Assembly (NCBI GenBank): GCA_004555405.1
Contig: SFIE01000026.1
Span: 1-27,022 of the forward strand
Source of the DNA: Subdoligranulum sp.
Lineage (GTDB): Bacteria > Bacillota > Clostridia > Oscillospirales > Ruminococcaceae
Direction of reading: 5' to 3'
DNA: 27,022 bases
Below, piece after piece: positions 14,572 to 23,499 of the stretch. Under the pieces are notes generated by a model. It searched no databases. It had not been told where the DNA came from and saw only the letters and a list, made by a program, of their open reading frames with translations. Positions within the stretch are counted from its first letter, which is position 1; every line of letters starts with the position of its first letter. A program made the position numbers and the translations under genes.

Positions 14572-15495
14572 ATGGAACAGCAGATCTTGGTGGGCTCTAC
14601 AGGCTTTGTGGGGGCCAATCTTCTGGCAAAGCATCCCTTTGATAAGGCCCTGCATTCCACCGATATTGCCGAGGCGTTCGGCGGCAATAATAACGGCTTG
14701 GTGGTGTATGCAGGTGTGCCTGCGGCCATGTTTTTGGCCAATAGCGACCCGGCGGCCGATTTGGCTGTGATGCAGGCTGCGCGGGAAAATCTGCGCAGGA
14801 TCAACGCTAAAAAAACAGTGCTGATCTCCAGCATTGCCGTGTATGCCGACAGCCGCGGAAAAACCGAAGCCGACGATCCGGCAGGCGAGGGGCTGGCCCC
14901 CTATGGCGCAAACCGTTTGCAGCTGGAAAAATGGGTGCGGGAGGATCACCCCGATGCCCTGATCGTGCGCCTGCCCGCTTTGTACGGCATTCATTTAAAA
15001 AAGAACTTTTTGTATGACCTGCACACCATCACCCCCGCCATGCTGCGCGAAGAAAAATACCGCGAGCTGGCTGCCCGGTGCGAGCTGGTGGAAAAGGGCT
15101 ACAGCCCGGCGGAAAACGGCTTTTACAAGCTGAACGGCAGTGTGAGCGGCACCGCGCTGCGGGAATGGTTTGAGGCACAAAGCTTTAATGCGCTGGCCTT
15201 TACCGACAGCCGCAGCCGCTATCAATTTTATGATCTGGGCCGTTTGTGGGGGGATATTGAGGCCTGCCTGCAAAACGATCTGCGCCTTGTCAACCTTACA
15301 ACGCCCCCGGTTTCGGCGGCAAAGGTGTATACGGCTCTCACCGGAAAAACCTGGAAAAACGAACTGGACCGCGCGCCCTTTGACTATGATCTGCGCAGCC
15401 TGTATGCCGGGCAGCTGGGCGGGCAGGGCGGCTATCTGTGCAGCGAAGAAGACGAACTGAGGGATATCCGAACATTTATGGAGGAATGGACATGA
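14572..15495 (+). CDS. NAD-dependent epimerase/dehydratase-like (extended SDR) protein with altered active site
   Basis: A 307-residue protein with an N-terminal Rossmann motif 'VGSTGFVGANLL' (residues 7-18) and a strand 'TVLISSIAVYAD' where extended SDRs carry their catalytic Ser. The expected Y-x3-K dyad appears as 'YGANR' (Tyr 111, Arg 115), so the catalytic Lys is replaced. A later 'IVRLPALYG' matches the SDR substrate region. The family usually modifies nucleotide sugars; here the enzyme may be altered or serve a binding role. First gene of the long operon, it ends in an ATGA overlap with the next gene. The start at 14572 is chosen over 14509 because of the promoter position. Confidence 0.8.
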   Translation: MEQQILVGSTGFVGANLLAKHPFDKALHSTDIAEAFGGNNNGLVVYAGVPAAMFLANSDPAADLAVMQAARENLRRINAKKTVLISSIAVYADSRGKTEADDPAGEGLAPYGANRLQLEKWVREDHPDALIVRLPALYGIHLKKNFLYDLHTITPAMLREEKYRELAARCELVEKGYSPAENGFYKLNGSVSGTALREWFEAQSFNALAFTDSRSRYQFYDLGRLWGDIEACLQNDLRLVNLTTPPVSAAKVYTALTGKTWKNELDRAPFDYDLRSLYAGQLGGQGGYLCSEEDELRDIRTFMEEWT

Positions 15496-16292
15496 GCGGT
15501 AATAGGCAATATAAACTGAGCGCCTCCAATATTGGCTGGGATAAAAAAGACGATCCGCGCGTGATCGCCCGCATGAAAGAGCTGGGCTATCAGGGGTTGG
15601 AGATCGCCCCCACCCGGCTTTTTCCCGATACACCCTATGCGCACCGCAACATGGCGGCCATGCTGGGCATTGCCTTGCGGCGCGAATTTGATTTTTCGGT
15701 GCCCAGTATGCAAAGCATCTGGTTTGGCGTGGAGGGCAATATTTTTGCCCCCGAAGCCCAGCAGGATCTGCTGGAAACCACCAACTGTGCCTTTAAATTT
15801 GCACACGCCATGGGCTGCCACAGTCTGGTGTTCGGCTGCCCCCGCGCCCGAAACATTCCCGAGGGCCGCACCGAGGCCGAAGCCCGCGAGTTTTTCCGTA
15901 AAGCGGCGATGATCGCCGACAGCTATCATTCTCAGCTGGCCATGGAGGCAAACCCGCCGATCTATCACACCAACTTTTTGAACACCACCCGTCAGGCCAT
16001 TGACTTTGTGCGCAGCATGAATGTGCCCGGCCTTTCGGTGAATCTGGATATCGGCACGATGGTGTATAACGGCGAAGACCCCGCCGATTTTGCCGACGAT
16101 CTGGACATTGTGAGCCATATTCACATCAGTGAGCCTTATCTGGCCCCCATTCAGGAGCGCCCGATGCACCGGCAGCTGGCGGAAATTTTACAGAAAAAGA
16201 ACTACAGCGGCTTTGTGAGCGTGGAAATGAAATGTGCCGACTATGAAACGGTGGATAAATGCCTGACTTATACGGCGGAGGTATTTTTGTGA
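15492..16292 (+). CDS. Sugar phosphate isomerase/epimerase-like TIM barrel
   Basis: A 266-residue protein of the xylose isomerase-like/AP endonuclease 2 barrel superfamily. It shows 'MKELGYQGLEIAPTRLF' near residue 30, 'HAMGCHSLVFGCPRARNIPEG' near 105, 'LAMEANPP', 'LSVNLDIGTMVYNGEDP' and 'IVSHIHISEPYLAP', ending with 'GFVSVEMK'. The Glu, Asp, His and Glu in these strands are at the places where the family binds a divalent metal. GGAGG before ATG; 4-base overlaps on both sides imply coupled translation. Such enzymes interconvert sugars or sugar phosphates; the substrate is unknown, but the context suggests making an unusual sugar for the glycan. Confidence 0.82.
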   Translation: MSGNRQYKLSASNIGWDKKDDPRVIARMKELGYQGLEIAPTRLFPDTPYAHRNMAAMLGIALRREFDFSVPSMQSIWFGVEGNIFAPEAQQDLLETTNCAFKFAHAMGCHSLVFGCPRARNIPEGRTEAEAREFFRKAAMIADSYHSQLAMEANPPIYHTNFLNTTRQAIDFVRSMNVPGLSVNLDIGTMVYNGEDPADFADDLDIVSHIHISEPYLAPIQERPMHRQLAEILQKKNYSGFVSVEMKCADYETVDKCLTYTAEVFL

Positions 16293-17089
16293 GCGTAGAA
16301 CTGATCCACGGCGTGCCCGGCGTGCCGGATTACAGCAAACAGGAGTTTGCAGAAAAACAGGCGGAATATTGCCTGCTGATCCCCATTATCAACGAAGGCG
16401 AGCGCATTCTCACCGAGCTGGACCGCATTCAGAAGGCGGGCGTGAACAAGCTGTGCGATGTGATCCTGTGTGACGGCGGCAGCACCGACGGCAGTATGCA
16501 GGAAAACGGCTTGAGAAAGCGCGGCGTGAACACGCTGCTTACCAAGCTGGGGCCCGGCAAACAGGGCGCACAGCTGCGCATGGGCCTGCACTATGCGCTG
16601 GGGCGCGGCTATGAAGGCATTTTGACCGTGGACGGCAACAACAAGGACTCGGTGGAAAGTGTGCCGCTGTTTTTGGAAAAACTCAAGCAGGGATACGATC
16701 TGGTGCAGGGCAGCCGGTTTATCCGGGGCGGCCTTGCCGTGAACACACCGCCCAGCCGCTATGCGGCGGTGCGCCTGATCCATGCGCCGGTGATCAGCCT
16801 TACGGCGCATCAGTGGTTCACCGATACCACCAACGCCTACCGCGCCTACAGCCGCCGCTATCTGGCCGACCCGCGCGTGGCGCCCCTGCGGGATGTGTTT
16901 ATGAACTACGAGCTGCTGGCTTATCTGAGCGTGCGCGCCACCCAGCTGGGCTATAAAGCCTGCGAGGTGCCCGTGGTGCGCGCCTATCCCAAAACCGGCA
17001 AAACGCCCACCAAGATCAGCGGCTTTAAGGGCAACAGCGCCCTGCTGCAGGTGCTGTGGAACAACCTGTGTGGGAAATACAATCCGTAA
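16289..17089 (+). CDS. GT2 glycosyltransferase, dolichol-phosphate-mannose-synthase type
   Basis: A 266-residue GT-A enzyme with 'CLLIPIINEGERILTEL', 'VILCDGGSTDGSM', the DxD-like 'ILTVDGNNKD', 'LVQGSRFIRGG' and 'TDTTNAYRAYSRRYL'. It lacks C-terminal membrane spans. Enzymes of this shape load a sugar onto polyprenyl phosphate at the inner membrane face. It starts with GTG, overlapping the previous stop as GTGA, with GGAGG seven bases upstream. Followed after 79 A/T-rich bases (small hairpin GCGTagaaACGC, no clear promoter) by a polytopic membrane protein that could use its product. Confidence 0.85.
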   Translation: MSVELIHGVPGVPDYSKQEFAEKQAEYCLLIPIINEGERILTELDRIQKAGVNKLCDVILCDGGSTDGSMQENGLRKRGVNTLLTKLGPGKQGAQLRMGLHYALGRGYEGILTVDGNNKDSVESVPLFLEKLKQGYDLVQGSRFIRGGLAVNTPPSRYAAVRLIHAPVISLTAHQWFTDTTNAYRAYSRRYLADPRVAPLRDVFMNYELLAYLSVRATQLGYKACEVPVVRAYPKTGKTPTKISGFKGNSALLQVLWNNLCGKYNP

Positions 17090-17168
17090 ATTCTAAAAAG
17101 ATTATACAAATAGAAAATCTATAGAATGCGTAGAAACGCGAATTTATAAAAAGAAAGGGGGCCGTGCC

Positions 17169-18503
17169 GTGCCGCGGGAAAACACAGAACACAAACCCAA
17201 ACGCTGGCGGCAGCATCCGGCCCTTCCGGCCTTGCTGGCGGCCCTGCTGGCCTTTGTGATGGTGCTGGCCAACCACAGCTGGAGCAAGTTTTACACCGGC
17301 AGCTGGGACGGCTATTCCGAGCTGCTGGCCGTGGGGCGCATCACCCAGCTGCAGCAGGGGCAAAGCGCCCCCGGCGGTTTTCTGGGTGTGTATACAGCCG
17401 AATGGGGCGATGGCGATGGCTATGCGCTGCTGAAGGACAATACGCCCCAAAGCCCGAAAGACTATAAAAGCTATGTGCATCAAAGCGGCTTACAGGGTAC
17501 ACTGGAGGGCGGTTTGGCCCGCGCCTTGTGCCGGGTGCCCTCGCTTTCGGGCGAAGGCCGCCTGAATGTGCTGTATTTTGTAAACTGCTGGCTGTTTTAT
17601 CTGCTGGCGGTTCGGCTGTGTCTGGCGCTGGCGGGGCACTATGGCACTGGTGCGGGACTGGGCGCACTGGCCGCCGTCTGGTTTGCGCCGTGGCTCACCA
17701 TGGGAGCAAAAAACCTGTACTGGGTGCTGTGGACATGGCTTTTGCCCTGCTGTGCGGGGCTGGCGCTGGCAAAAAGTATGCGCAAAACCGGCAGGCTCAG
17801 CAACTGGGCGCTGGCCGGGGTGTTTGCGGCGGTGCTGGTGCGCTGCCTGTGCGGCTTTGAATACATCACCACGATTCTGATCCTGTGCGAGATCCCGCTG
17901 GCGGTGTGCTGGCTTGAGCAGCTGGGCCCCGGGCACAGGCGCTGGTTTACTGCCATGCTGAACACCGGCATGGCGGGTATTTTTGCGGTGCTCACCGCCC
18001 TTGCCGTGTGGCTGGGGCAGTGTACGGTTTATTACAGCAGCTTTGCCCGGGCTTTGCGGGAGGTGGGCGGCATTGCGCTGGCCCGTGCGGGCGGCGCTGC
18101 GGTGGAAGGCGATGCAGCCAGCGCCCTTACGGCACAGCTTGGGGCAGGGCAGGTGCTGCAAAAGTATGCCCTTGCCCCCGAGCCGCAGCTGCAGCTTGGC
18201 CCTGCTGGCGTGGCAGTAATGCCGGTGCTGGCACTGGGGGCCGTGCTGGCGGGCGCTGCCCTTGTGTGGGCGCTTGTGCAGCGAAAATTCCGGCAGCCAA
18301 GGGGCCTTTGCGGCCTTTGGGTGTTGGGGCTGGCGGCACCGCTCAGCTGGATGCTGCTTTCCAAAGGGCACTCTTATGTACACCCGCACCTCACGCCCAT
18401 GCTGTGGAGCTTTGCACTTTTGCCCTGCACGGCAGCGCTTTTGGGCTGGTGGTGCCAGATCCTTGTGCAAAAATTCCTTTTCCGTAAGGAGATACATTCA
18501 TGA
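17169..18503 (+). CDS. Polytopic membrane protein, possible GT-C glycosyltransferase
   Basis: A 444-residue protein with about nine or ten membrane spans. After the first span an outside loop contains 'FYTGSWDGYSELL' (Asp 47), the place where GT-C enzymes keep their catalytic acidic residue. I do not recognise a named family, so GT-C is inference from topology and from the adjacent polyprenyl-phosphate-sugar type GT2. GTG start with AAAGGGGG upstream. The stop overlaps the next ATG as ATGA. Confidence 0.65.
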   Translation: MPRENTEHKPKRWRQHPALPALLAALLAFVMVLANHSWSKFYTGSWDGYSELLAVGRITQLQQGQSAPGGFLGVYTAEWGDGDGYALLKDNTPQSPKDYKSYVHQSGLQGTLEGGLARALCRVPSLSGEGRLNVLYFVNCWLFYLLAVRLCLALAGHYGTGAGLGALAAVWFAPWLTMGAKNLYWVLWTWLLPCCAGLALAKSMRKTGRLSNWALAGVFAAVLVRCLCGFEYITTILILCEIPLAVCWLEQLGPGHRRWFTAMLNTGMAGIFAVLTALAVWLGQCTVYYSSFARALREVGGIALARAGGAAVEGDAASALTAQLGAGQVLQKYALAPEPQLQLGPAGVAVMPVLALGAVLAGAALVWALVQRKFRQPRGLCGLWVLGLAAPLSWMLLSKGHSYVHPHLTPMLWSFALLPCTAALLGWWCQILVQKFLFRKEIHS

Positions 18504-19624
18504 CCTACGATAAGATCATCATCGGCGCAGGGCTTTACGGCCTTTACAGCGCGCTTCGCTGCGGCGAGCGCGGCGAAAAGGTGCTTGTGCTGGAACGGGA
18601 TGCCGCACCGTTTATGCGCGCCACCTATATCAACCAGGCGCGTGTACACATGGGCTATCACTACCCGCGCAGTTTTTCAACAGCCATCAAAAGCGCGCAT
18701 TATTTTGACCGTTTCTGCAAGGATTACGGCTTTTGCAATCTGACGGGGTTTGATCAGGTGTATGCCACCAGCGCTCATTTCAGCTGGACGAGTGCCGCAG
18801 AGTTCAAGGCATTCTGCCGGGCGGCGAACATTCGCTGTGACAGCGTAGACACGGACCTGTATTTTAACCCCGGTATGTGCGACGGCGCATTTTTAACACA
18901 GGAGTACACCTATGATGCGCAGATCCTGAAAAAGTGGTTTTTAGAGCAGCTGGCCCTGTGCCCCACGGTGGAAATGCGCTTTCAGGCGGCCCCCACGGCC
19001 ATTCGCAAGGCGGGCGGTGCGTGGCAGGTGGAATTTTGCGGCGAATGTGCCGAAGCGCCGTTTTTGCTCAACGCCACCTATGCGGGGGTGAACGATATTC
19101 ATGCCATGCTGGGCTTTGAGCCGTTCAAGATCAAATACGAGCTGTGCGAGATCATTTTGTGCGAGGTGAACGATCGCCTGAAAAACACCGGCCTTACCGT
19201 GATGGACGGCCCGTTTTTTTCGATCATGCCGTTTGGCAAAACCGGCCTGCACAGCCTGACCAGCGTTACCTTTACGCCCCACACCACCAGCTACGACAGC
19301 GTGGCCACTTTTGACTGCCAGAGCCGCAGCGAGGGAAAATGCTGCCCGGGCAGCCTGTATAACTGCAACGAATGTGCGGCAAAGCCCGCCAGCGCATGGC
19401 CTTATATGAGCCAGCTGGCCCGCAAATATATGCTGCCGGAGCTGGAATTTAAATATCACAGCAGCCTTTTCAGCATGAAACCCATCTTGAAGGCCAGTGA
19501 GATCGATGATTCCCGCCCCACGGTGATCCGTGAATATTCCGATGCACCCCGATTCGTGAGCGTGCTTTCGGGCAAGATCAATACGGTATATGACCTGAAC
19601 GAGGTGCTGGACAATGAACAATAA
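18500..19624 (+). CDS. FAD-dependent oxidoreductase (DAO-like)
   Basis: A 374-residue flavoprotein. 'KIIIGAGLYGLYSALRCGERGEKVLVLERD' is a full FAD-binding Rossmann unit (GAGLYG at 9-14, acidic end at 32). It is followed by 'YINQARVHMGYHYPRS', a signature I associate with DAO-type proteins in polysaccharide clusters and loosely with UDP-galactopyranose mutase relatives. A late 'FVSVLSGKINTVYDLNEVL' fits the closing FAD contact. Several Cys occur in the middle ('CCPGSLYNCNECAAKP'). The substrate is unknown; oxidation, ring contraction or reduction of a sugar intermediate are all possible. GGAG before ATG; overlaps both neighbours (4 and 11 bases). Confidence 0.8.
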   Translation: MTYDKIIIGAGLYGLYSALRCGERGEKVLVLERDAAPFMRATYINQARVHMGYHYPRSFSTAIKSAHYFDRFCKDYGFCNLTGFDQVYATSAHFSWTSAAEFKAFCRAANIRCDSVDTDLYFNPGMCDGAFLTQEYTYDAQILKKWFLEQLALCPTVEMRFQAAPTAIRKAGGAWQVEFCGECAEAPFLLNATYAGVNDIHAMLGFEPFKIKYELCEIILCEVNDRLKNTGLTVMDGPFFSIMPFGKTGLHSLTSVTFTPHTTSYDSVATFDCQSRSEGKCCPGSLYNCNECAAKPASAWPYMSQLARKYMLPELEFKYHSSLFSMKPILKASEIDDSRPTVIREYSDAPRFVSVLSGKINTVYDLNEVLDNEQ

Positions 19625-20525
19625 AGAAAAGAATTTTGTGAGTGCGGTGTTTTATCTGCACAACGATGCCGAGCGTGTGGTGCCCTTTGTGAGCGAGCTG
19701 AACGCCCAGCTGGATGCGCATTTTGATCAGTACGAGCTGGTGGCGGTGGACGATAACTGCACCGACGGCACGGTGGACAAGCTGCGGGAGTGGGCCAAGG
19801 GTCTGGCAAAGCCCCTTACCATTCTGCATATGAGCCTGCGCCAGGGCACCGAGCAGTGCATGAACGCAGGGCTGGACTGCGCCATCGGCGATTATGTGCT
19901 GGAATTTGACAGCGTGGAAATGCAATACGAGGCCGGGTTGATCTGGCAGGCCTACGAAACCGCCCAGCGCGGCAACGATATTGTAAGCGTGCGCCCCAGC
20001 CATTCCAGCCGCACCAGCAAATGGTTTTATAAGATCTTTAATAAATACAGCCGCTCGGCCTATGAGGTGAGCACCGATGCGTTCCGTTTGGTGAGCCGCC
20101 GCGCCATCAACCGGGTACACGCCATCAGCGACAATCTGCCCTACCGCAAGGCAGCCTATGCCACCAGCGGGCTGAAAATGGCCGTGCTGGATTTTGAAGG
20201 CTACGCCAAAACCGAAAACGACCGCTTTGATCTGGCTGTGAACAGCCTGGTTTTGTACACCGATGCAGGCTACAAGATCAGTCTGGGCATTGCGGAATGC
20301 ATGATGTGGCTGGCACTGGCCGAGCTGCTGTATACGCTGTATATCTATCTGTTCGGCGGCTACCCGGTAGAAGGCTGGACCACCACCATGTTTGTGCTGA
20401 CGGTGGGCTTTGCGGGCGTGTTTGCCATTCTTTCCATCATCATCAAATATCTGAGCCTTTTGGTGGATCTTGTGTTCAAAAAACAAAAGTACATGGTGGA
20501 ATCCATCGAAAAGATCCAAAAGTAA
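19614..20525 (+). CDS. GT2 glycosyltransferase with C-terminal membrane anchor (GtrB/ArnC-like)
   Basis: A 303-residue enzyme. The GT-A domain has 'LVAVDDNCTDGTVDKL', 'MSLRQGTEQCMNAGLDCAIGDYVLEFDSVEMQ' and 'STDAFRLVSRRAI'. Two strong membrane spans follow ('LALAELLYTLYIYLFGG' and 'TTMFVLTVGFAGVFAILSIIIKYL') near residues 235-285. This is the layout of polyprenyl-phosphate glycosyltransferases such as GtrB and ArnC. One departure is 'FDSVE' where a DxD is usual. It begins 11 bases inside the upstream gene with GAGGT ahead of the ATG. Followed after 6 bases by a second polytopic protein. Confidence 0.85.
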   Translation: MNNKEKNFVSAVFYLHNDAERVVPFVSELNAQLDAHFDQYELVAVDDNCTDGTVDKLREWAKGLAKPLTILHMSLRQGTEQCMNAGLDCAIGDYVLEFDSVEMQYEAGLIWQAYETAQRGNDIVSVRPSHSSRTSKWFYKIFNKYSRSAYEVSTDAFRLVSRRAINRVHAISDNLPYRKAAYATSGLKMAVLDFEGYAKTENDRFDLAVNSLVLYTDAGYKISLGIAECMMWLALAELLYTLYIYLFGGYPVEGWTTTMFVLTVGFAGVFAILSIIIKYLSLLVDLVFKKQKYMVESIEKIQK

Positions 20526-20531
20526 AACGGC

Positions 20532-22211
20532 ATGAAAAAACTGCGAGAAATTTTGAATCACGATCTCAGCGCCCGGGCTTTTTGGCTGGGCGCAGCTTTG
20601 CTGTGCCTTGTGCGCATAGGGCTTACCCGCTTTCAGATGTTTTACGCATGGGTGGGCGGCGCACCGCTGGACGATGAGCTTATGTTCCGGGCGGCCGGGT
20701 ATATCAGCGCCGGGCAGTGGCTGGGGCCGTATGACTATTTAACGCTTTCCAAAAATATGTTCTTTGCCGTGTGGCTGGCCCTGCTCCATGCGCTGCGGCT
20801 GCCGTATCTGGCAGCGGGGCAGGCGCTTTGGTGCATGGCGGCGCTGGCAGCGGTGATGGCGTTTGCGCCGGTGCTGCAAAAGCGCGGGCATCGGCTGGCG
20901 TTGCTGGCGGCGCTGGTGTTTTTGCCCAGCAGCATGGCGGCGTATACGCTGCGCGTATACCGTGACAATATTTTTCCGGCACTGTGCCTGCTTTGCTTTG
21001 CCGGGCTTTGCGGCGCTGCGCTGCGGGCATTAACGCCCGGAAAGCGCATTTGGCCGTGGGCGCTGCTTTGCGGCGTGGGCCTTGCCTGCGCTGCGCTGGA
21101 CCGTGAGGACGGCATGGCCTTTTTGCTGCCGTTTGCGGCCGTGGGCACGGGCATCGTGGCGTTTTTGGTGGTGCGCAGCAGGCAGCCGATCCGCAAGGCC
21201 GGGCGCTTGGCGGCGCTGGGGCTGCCGTTTGCTGTGCTGGCAGCGGGAATTCTAACGGTGTGCAGCCTCAATTACAGCTATTACGGCCTGTTTGCCCTTT
21301 CGGATTTTTCTGAGGGCAGCTTTGCCGCAGCCATTGGCGCAATGAACCGCGTGCAGGAATCCGAAACCGTGGAAAAGGTGAGCATTCCGGCCGAGGTGCG
21401 CGAAAAGCTGTATGAAACCGTGCCCGAGCTGCAGCCGCTGCGTTACTGGCTGGAGGAAGACCCGCAGCTGCAAAACGATTTCCGCAGCCCCAAGCAAAAC
21501 GATTACACCTGCGGCAGCTTTTACTGGGCCATTCGCCGTGCCGCACAGTATGAGGGCGTGTATGAAACCGCGCAGACGGCGCAAAATTACTGGCAGACCG
21601 TGGCGGATCAGATCAATGCGCTGTGCGATAACGGCACTCTGCCCGCCGAGGGCGGCCGCCGTGTGAGCACTACCCCCGCCATTCGCCCGGAACACGTGGT
21701 GCCCACCATCCGGCAGGGGCTGTACGGCCTGGTTTTTGCCGCCACCTTCCAAGATTGTGCCCCCTTTGAAACGCTGCGCAGCATCGGCACGCCGGACGAT
21801 CTGGCCCTGTGGCAGGGCTATCTGCACGCAGAAGCCAATGCCGCCGCCGAGGCAGGCCGCGACACCCCCTATTACAGCCCGCTGCAAAAGCTGGTTTACG
21901 GGGCGCTGGGCATGGTGCGCATGGTGTATGCCGTGTGCGTGCCGGTTTTGCTGGCCGCAGCGCTGGCGGCATGGCTGGTCGGTGCAAGGCGCAGCTTTGG
22001 CAAGGGGCGCGAGCCGCAAATGTTTTTGTGGCTGATTTTGGCCGGGCTGCTGGCCTCGGCACTGCTGCGCTGTTTTATGATCGCATTTGTTATGGTGGCC
22101 AGCTTTGATATTCCCACCAACACCATGTATCTGGCCAGTGTGCATCCGCTTTTGCTGCTGTTTGGCGGCGTTTCGGTTTTGACTGCGTGGGAAAAAAGGA
22201 GAGAACATTGA
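20532..22211 (+). CDS. Polytopic membrane protein, likely GT-C glycosyltransferase
   Basis: A 559-residue protein with about ten membrane spans, a large outside domain (about residues 255-430) and a C-terminal span pair. After the first span the loop reads 'GGAPLDDELMFRAAGY' (Asp 47, Asp 48, Glu 49), which closely follows the acidic motif of GT-C enzymes such as PMT/ArnT, and 'ALDREDGMAFLLPF' lies later. It probably transfers a lipid-linked sugar on the outer face. The function is inferred from topology, the motif, and pairing with the GT2 six bases upstream. The stop overlaps the TTG start of the next gene. Confidence 0.7.
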   Translation: MKKLREILNHDLSARAFWLGAALLCLVRIGLTRFQMFYAWVGGAPLDDELMFRAAGYISAGQWLGPYDYLTLSKNMFFAVWLALLHALRLPYLAAGQALWCMAALAAVMAFAPVLQKRGHRLALLAALVFLPSSMAAYTLRVYRDNIFPALCLLCFAGLCGAALRALTPGKRIWPWALLCGVGLACAALDREDGMAFLLPFAAVGTGIVAFLVVRSRQPIRKAGRLAALGLPFAVLAAGILTVCSLNYSYYGLFALSDFSEGSFAAAIGAMNRVQESETVEKVSIPAEVREKLYETVPELQPLRYWLEEDPQLQNDFRSPKQNDYTCGSFYWAIRRAAQYEGVYETAQTAQNYWQTVADQINALCDNGTLPAEGGRRVSTTPAIRPEHVVPTIRQGLYGLVFAATFQDCAPFETLRSIGTPDDLALWQGYLHAEANAAAEAGRDTPYYSPLQKLVYGALGMVRMVYAVCVPVLLAAALAAWLVGARRSFGKGREPQMFLWLILAGLLASALLRCFMIAFVMVASFDIPTNTMYLASVHPLLLLFGGVSVLTAWEKRREH

Positions 22212-23452
22212 AAATTTTGATCATCGGCGCCGGTGCGGCGGGGCTTATGGCCGCAGGCGCTGCCGCACACAGCGGGCATCAGGTGACGGTGCTGGAGCAT
22301 ATGCAGACTCCCGCACAAAAGATCCTGATCACCGGCAAGGGCCGCTGCAATTTGACCAACGACTGTGATGTGCGCACTTTTATGGAAAATGTGCGTGCCA
22401 ATCCGCGCTTTTTGTTTTCCAGCCTGAGCGCATTCACCCCGGCGGATGCCATGGCCTTGTTTGAAAAGCTGGGCGTGCCGCTGAAAACCGAGCGGGGGCG
22501 GCGCGTATTTCCCCAGTCGGACCGGGCCGAGGATGTGCGCCGTGCGCTGGTGAATTATGCGCAGGATGCCCGCTTTGAGCACGAGGAAGCCACCGGGCTG
22601 ATCCTGCACGAGGGCACAAACGCCAAGGGAGAGCCCTGCCCGGTGTGCGTGGGCGCTGAAACGGCATCCGGAAAAAGATTTCTGGCCGATGCGGTTTTGG
22701 TGGCAACGGGCGGCATCAGCTATCCCGCCACCGGCAGCACCGGCATGGGCTATACGCTGGCCAAGCAGGCCGGGCACACCATCGTTGAGCCGGTGCCCAG
22801 CTTGGTGAGCCTGTATTCCAGCGATGCCGCCTGCCGCAAAATGATGGGCCTTTCCTTAAAGAATGTCACCCTTACGCTGCGGCAGGATGCAAAGCCGATC
22901 TTTGAGGAAATGGGAGAAATGCTGTTCACGCATTTCGGCATCAGCGGCCCGCTTACGCTGTCGGCCTCTTCGCATTTGGGAGATATGAAAAAGCACAAGT
23001 ACAAGGCGGTGCTGGATCTCAAGCCTGCTTTGGATGAACAGCAGCTGTACGACCGCATCACCCGGGACTTTGCATTGCTGAGCAATCACAGCGCGCAGGG
23101 GGCGCTGGCCAAGCTGCTGCCTGCCAGTATGCAGCCGGTGGCTGTGGAAAAATGGGGCATTGACCCCGCCACCAAGGCCAACCAGATCACGCGTGAGCAA
23201 AAGCAGGCGCTGGTGCATTTGATCAAGCACTGGGAAATTCCCATCACGCGCCGCGGCGATATTGAGCACGCAGTGATCACAGGCGGCGGTGTGAGCATCC
23301 GCGAGGTAGACCCCAAGACCATGCAGAGCAAAAAGTGCCCCGGGCTGTATTTTGCGGGGGAGGTTCTGGATGTGGATGCCTATACCGGCGGCTATAATCT
23401 GCAGATCGCATGGTGTACGGCTCAGGCGGCTGCAAGAGCCTGGGATCAATAA
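22208..23452 (+). CDS. HI0933/BaiN-YhiN family flavoprotein
   Basis: A 414-residue NAD(P)/FAD-dependent oxidoreductase. 'KILIIGAGAAGLMAAGAAA' binds FAD, 'KILITGKGRCNLTND' is the family signature, 'VLVATGGISYPATGSTGMGY' and the C-terminal 'GLYFAGEVLDVDAYTGGYNLQIAWCTA' complete it. The physiological substrate is unknown for most members; one relative reduces bile-acid intermediates, but that is not evidence for this protein. TTG is chosen as start because GGAG lies six bases upstream and it begins the FAD strand; it overlaps the upstream stop (TTGA). The gene often sits next to cmk in Clostridia, as here. Confidence 0.88.
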   Translation: MKILIIGAGAAGLMAAGAAAHSGHQVTVLEHMQTPAQKILITGKGRCNLTNDCDVRTFMENVRANPRFLFSSLSAFTPADAMALFEKLGVPLKTERGRRVFPQSDRAEDVRRALVNYAQDARFEHEEATGLILHEGTNAKGEPCPVCVGAETASGKRFLADAVLVATGGISYPATGSTGMGYTLAKQAGHTIVEPVPSLVSLYSSDAACRKMMGLSLKNVTLTLRQDAKPIFEEMGEMLFTHFGISGPLTLSASSHLGDMKKHKYKAVLDLKPALDEQQLYDRITRDFALLSNHSAQGALAKLLPASMQPVAVEKWGIDPATKANQITREQKQALVHLIKHWEIPITRRGDIEHAVITGGGVSIREVDPKTMQSKKCPGLYFAGEVLDVDAYTGGYNLQIAWCTAQAAARAWDQ

Positions 23453-23499
23453 CAAATAGTATAATAAAAAATAGATATAACAGAAAGGAATGCAATACA

